A stretch of 64,000 bases of DNA from Oerskovia enterophila (GTDB lineage: Bacteria; Actinomycetota; Actinomycetes; Actinomycetales; Cellulomonadaceae): the NCBI RefSeq assembly GCF_001692445.1, contig NZ_MAQA01000006.1:50907-114906 (forward strand), given 5' to 3'. This document shows, piece after piece, positions 61,110 through 64,000 of the stretch (positions are counted from its first letter, which is position 1; the number at the start of each line of letters is the position of its first letter). A program made the translations under genes and the position numbers. The notes below the pieces were generated by a model, which saw only the letters and a list, made by a program, of their open reading frames with translations, ran no database searches and had not been told where the DNA came from.

Positions 61110-62617
61110 CCTCGCTGCCGCCGCTGGTCGCGCCCTCGACCGAGCCGCTCAGCCCCGAGGAGCTCGCCCGGTACTCGCGGCACCTCGCGCTGCCGGGCAT
61201 CGGGATCGAGGGCCAGCAGCGGCTGCGCGCCGCGCGCGTCCTGGTCGTGGGCGCGGGCGGGCTGGGCAGCCCCGCGCTGCTCTACCTCGCGGCGGCGGGG
61301 GTCGGCACGATCGGGATCGTCGACGACGACCGCGTCGAGGTCTCCAACCTCCAGCGCCAGGTGATCCACGGCGGCTCGGACGTGGGACGGCCCAAGGTCG
61401 CCTCGGCGCGGGACGCGATCGCCGAGGTCAACCCCCACGTGACCGTCCGCCTGCACGAGCAGCGCCTCGACGCGGGCAACGTCCTGGACGTCCTGGCCGG
61501 CTACGACCTGGTCCTCGACGGGACCGACAACTTCGCGACCCGCTACCTCGTGGGGGACGCCGCGGAGATCGCGGGCATCCCGTGCGTGTGGGGATCGATC
61601 TTCCGGTTCCAGGGCCAGGTGAGCGTCTTCTGGGCGACGCCCCCCGGGGGCGAGGGCGTGGTCTACCGCGACGTGTTCCCCGAGCCGCCGCCCCCCGGCA
61701 CGGTCCCCGACTGCGCCACGGGCGGTGTGCTCGGCGCCATGTGCGGGACGATCGGCTCGGTCATGGCGACCGAGGCCGTCAAGCTCGTCACGGGCGCGGG
61801 CCGCACGCTCCTGGGACGCCTCGCGGTCTACGACTCGCTCGAGCTCACGTGGCGCCACCTCACGGTCCGCGCCGACCCGCAGCGCGAGCCGGTCACTGGC
61901 CTGCTGTCCGGGGACCAGGCCTACGAGGCGTTCTGCGGGCTGGCGCCGGTTCCCGTGGGCGCCGGCGCGGTGCGTCCTGCGGTCGCGGGGGGCCTCTTCG
62001 AGAGTCTCTCCGGCCCGACGGCGGAGGGTCGCCTCGCGGTCGACCTCGCCGGGGTCCCGGGGGAGTCGGGCGTGCGCGGGCTGCCCGGGGCGGGCACGGT
62101 CCTCGGTGCGCCGGTCCGCGGGCCGGGCGTGGCGCCGTCGGGCGTCCTTGCCGCGTCCGAGGACGTCGACCCACCAGCCGGTCCGGCGCCGCATAACGCG
62201 ACCCGGGCACCTGGTGGGCCGACCGGTCGAGGGGGGACGACGTCGTCGGGCCCCGTGGGCGCTCCGGCCGGAGCCGGCCCGGCGCCGACGAGCCTGACCC
62301 CCCGCGAGCTCGCCGCCCGCCTCGCCGACCCCGACGACGACCTGCTGCTGCTCGACGTGCGCGAGGACTGGGAGACGCAGATCGTCGGGATCGACGGCGC
62401 CCGCGTCGTGCCGAGCGGGGTCTACGCCGGGCCGGACGCGCGGGCTGCGCTCGCGGACCTTCCCCGGGACCGGACGGTCGCGGTGCTGTGCAAGGTCGGG
62501 GGCCGGTCGGACCGGGTCGCGGGGCTCGCACGAGCGGTGGGCGTGGACGCGCGCAACGTCGAGGGCGGGGTCCTGGCGTGGGTGCGGGACGTCGAGCCGG
62601 GGCGCCCGACGTACTGA
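61106..62617 (+). CDS. moeZ: MoeB/ThiF-type adenylyltransferase with C-terminal rhodanese (MoeZ-like)
   Basis: This enzyme adenylates the C-terminal GG of small sulfur carriers and then hands over sulfur from its rhodanese Cys. The E1-like domain (about 15-270) has YSRHLALPGIGIEGQQRL, VVGAGGLGSPALLYLA, DDDRVEVSNLQRQVIH and PDCATGGVLGAMCG. The rhodanese domain (about 400-503) has LLDVREDWETQIV and the active Cys in VLCKVGGRSDRVAG. A low-complexity linker of about 120 residues joins them, longer than usual. Zinc CxxC pairs are absent, as in MoeZ. With thiS-thiG next door it probably charges ThiS. Confidence 0.92.
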   Translation: MTSLPPLVAPSTEPLSPEELARYSRHLALPGIGIEGQQRLRAARVLVVGAGGLGSPALLYLAAAGVGTIGIVDDDRVEVSNLQRQVIHGGSDVGRPKVASARDAIAEVNPHVTVRLHEQRLDAGNVLDVLAGYDLVLDGTDNFATRYLVGDAAEIAGIPCVWGSIFRFQGQVSVFWATPPGGEGVVYRDVFPEPPPPGTVPDCATGGVLGAMCGTIGSVMATEAVKLVTGAGRTLLGRLAVYDSLELTWRHLTVRADPQREPVTGLLSGDQAYEAFCGLAPVPVGAGAVRPAVAGGLFESLSGPTAEGRLAVDLAGVPGESGVRGLPGAGTVLGAPVRGPGVAPSGVLAASEDVDPPAGPAPHNATRAPGGPTGRGGTTSSGPVGAPAGAGPAPTSLTPRELAARLADPDDDLLLLDVREDWETQIVGIDGARVVPSGVYAGPDARAALADLPRDRTVAVLCKVGGRSDRVAGLARAVGVDARNVEGGVLAWVRDVEPGRPTY

Positions 62618-62624
62618 TCGCTCC

Positions 62625-62696
62625 GCTGAGGTAGAGGCCTGCCGTCGAGGTAGAGGGCCAGAAGCCTCTACCTCGACGAGAAGCCTCTACCTCGGC
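62625..62696. terminator. nested hairpins with four GAGGTAGAGG units
   Basis: GTCGAGGTAGAGG (62644-62656) pairs with 62665-62677. Around it GCTGAGGTAGAGGC (62625-62638) pairs with 62683-62696 with one mismatch. It lies between convergent moeZ and thiG and should terminate both. The GAGGTAG core recurs upstream of thiS. Confidence 0.75.
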
Positions 62697-62703
62697 GAAC
62701 CGG

Positions 62704-63928
<1,225 letters not shown>

Positions 63929-63951
63929 GTGGTCCTCCGGGAGGTGAGCGC

Positions 63952-64000
63952 CGAGGTAGGGGGGTGAGCCCCCTACCTCGCGGGGGCTCACCCCCCTACC
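63952..64000 (-). promoter_or_regulatory. alternative hairpins in the thiS leader
   Basis: A 19-bp inverted repeat (63955-63973 with 63982-64000) and a competing 12-bp one (63952-63963 with 63969-63980, arm CGAGGTAGGGGG) share sequence, so only one can form at a time. They lie 24 nt before the thiS start and run to the window edge. An attenuator or a terminator of the gene further upstream are both possible. Confidence 0.55.

Noticed and set aside
63929..64000. TPP riboswitch before thiS
   Set aside because: I could not find the conserved CUGAGA and ACCUGAU segments in the 72 nt available; only competing hairpins are seen.

Overview
The window is chromosomal DNA from a high-GC actinobacterium. 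Ribosomal, peptidoglycan and t6A genes, a WhiB regulator, the guaB/guaB3 pair, GTG and leaderless starts and about 72-74% GC by eye all point to Micrococcales, probably the Cellulomonadaceae or Promicromonosporaceae. I cannot name the genus. There are about 58 protein genes, no rRNA, no tRNA and no CRISPR array.

Layout. 1-2400: tail of the large ribosomal operon (rpsM end, rpsK, rpoA, rplQ). 2600-9330: hydrolase, ROK kinase, truA, two small unknown genes, an ABC-F ATPase and the tRNA hydroxylase trhO. 9380-12770: rplM-rpsI, then glmM-def. 13060-17430: DedA, coaA, glmS, acpS. 17630-28620: an F420-type oxidoreductase, nnr, a P-loop kinase, an RluA enzyme, alr, tsaE, tsaB, rimI, a sulfurtransferase, a nitroreductase and tsaD. 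This is wall-precursor supply next to t6A synthesis, an order shared with many actinobacteria. 28660-33250: methyltransferases, a membrane-anchored HExxH protein and a GCS2 ligase. 33280-41520: CIRCE-controlled groES with no groEL beside it, whiB, a MerR-like regulator, guaB, an XRE-MurA fusion, a DnaQ-like exonuclease, guaB3 and a GNAT protein. 41630-46780: SDR/TetR pair, an aldehyde dehydrogenase, a SanA-like protein and a DUF4031-HD protein. 46896-52948: the phosphoketolase operon xfp-pta-ackA. 53190-54850: SURF1 and YceI, tail to tail. 55085-56926: a lower-GC insert with an FAD oxidoreductase. 57030-60600: a heterodimeric ABC exporter. 60670-64000: DUF3817-moeZ convergent with thiS-thiG.

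How the genes fit together. glmM, glmS, alr and the MurA-like fusion feed peptidoglycan. tsaE/B/D with rimI make t6A and acetylate S18. guaB/guaB3 make GMP. Xfp splits ketose phosphates to acetyl phosphate, which Pta and AckA turn into acetyl-CoA or acetate plus ATP. MoeZ probably charges ThiS for ThiG. Many genes have a -10 hexamer 6-8 nt before the start codon, so leaderless mRNAs look common.

Most unusual points: (1) the FAD oxidoreductase at 55109-56581 has its Rossmann half after its substrate half, an apparent circular permutation. It sits in a low-GC insert flanked by two imperfect copies of an ABC-transporter 3' end. (2) pta is frameshifted at a C6 run (50296-50301). (3) An XRE domain is fused to a MurA-like enzyme, with a palindrome over its own promoter. 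(4) A matching TTGA-N4-TCAA dyad lies just upstream of both the nitroreductase and yceI. (5) A 38-bp hairpin covers the -10 and start codon of the DUF4031-HD gene.
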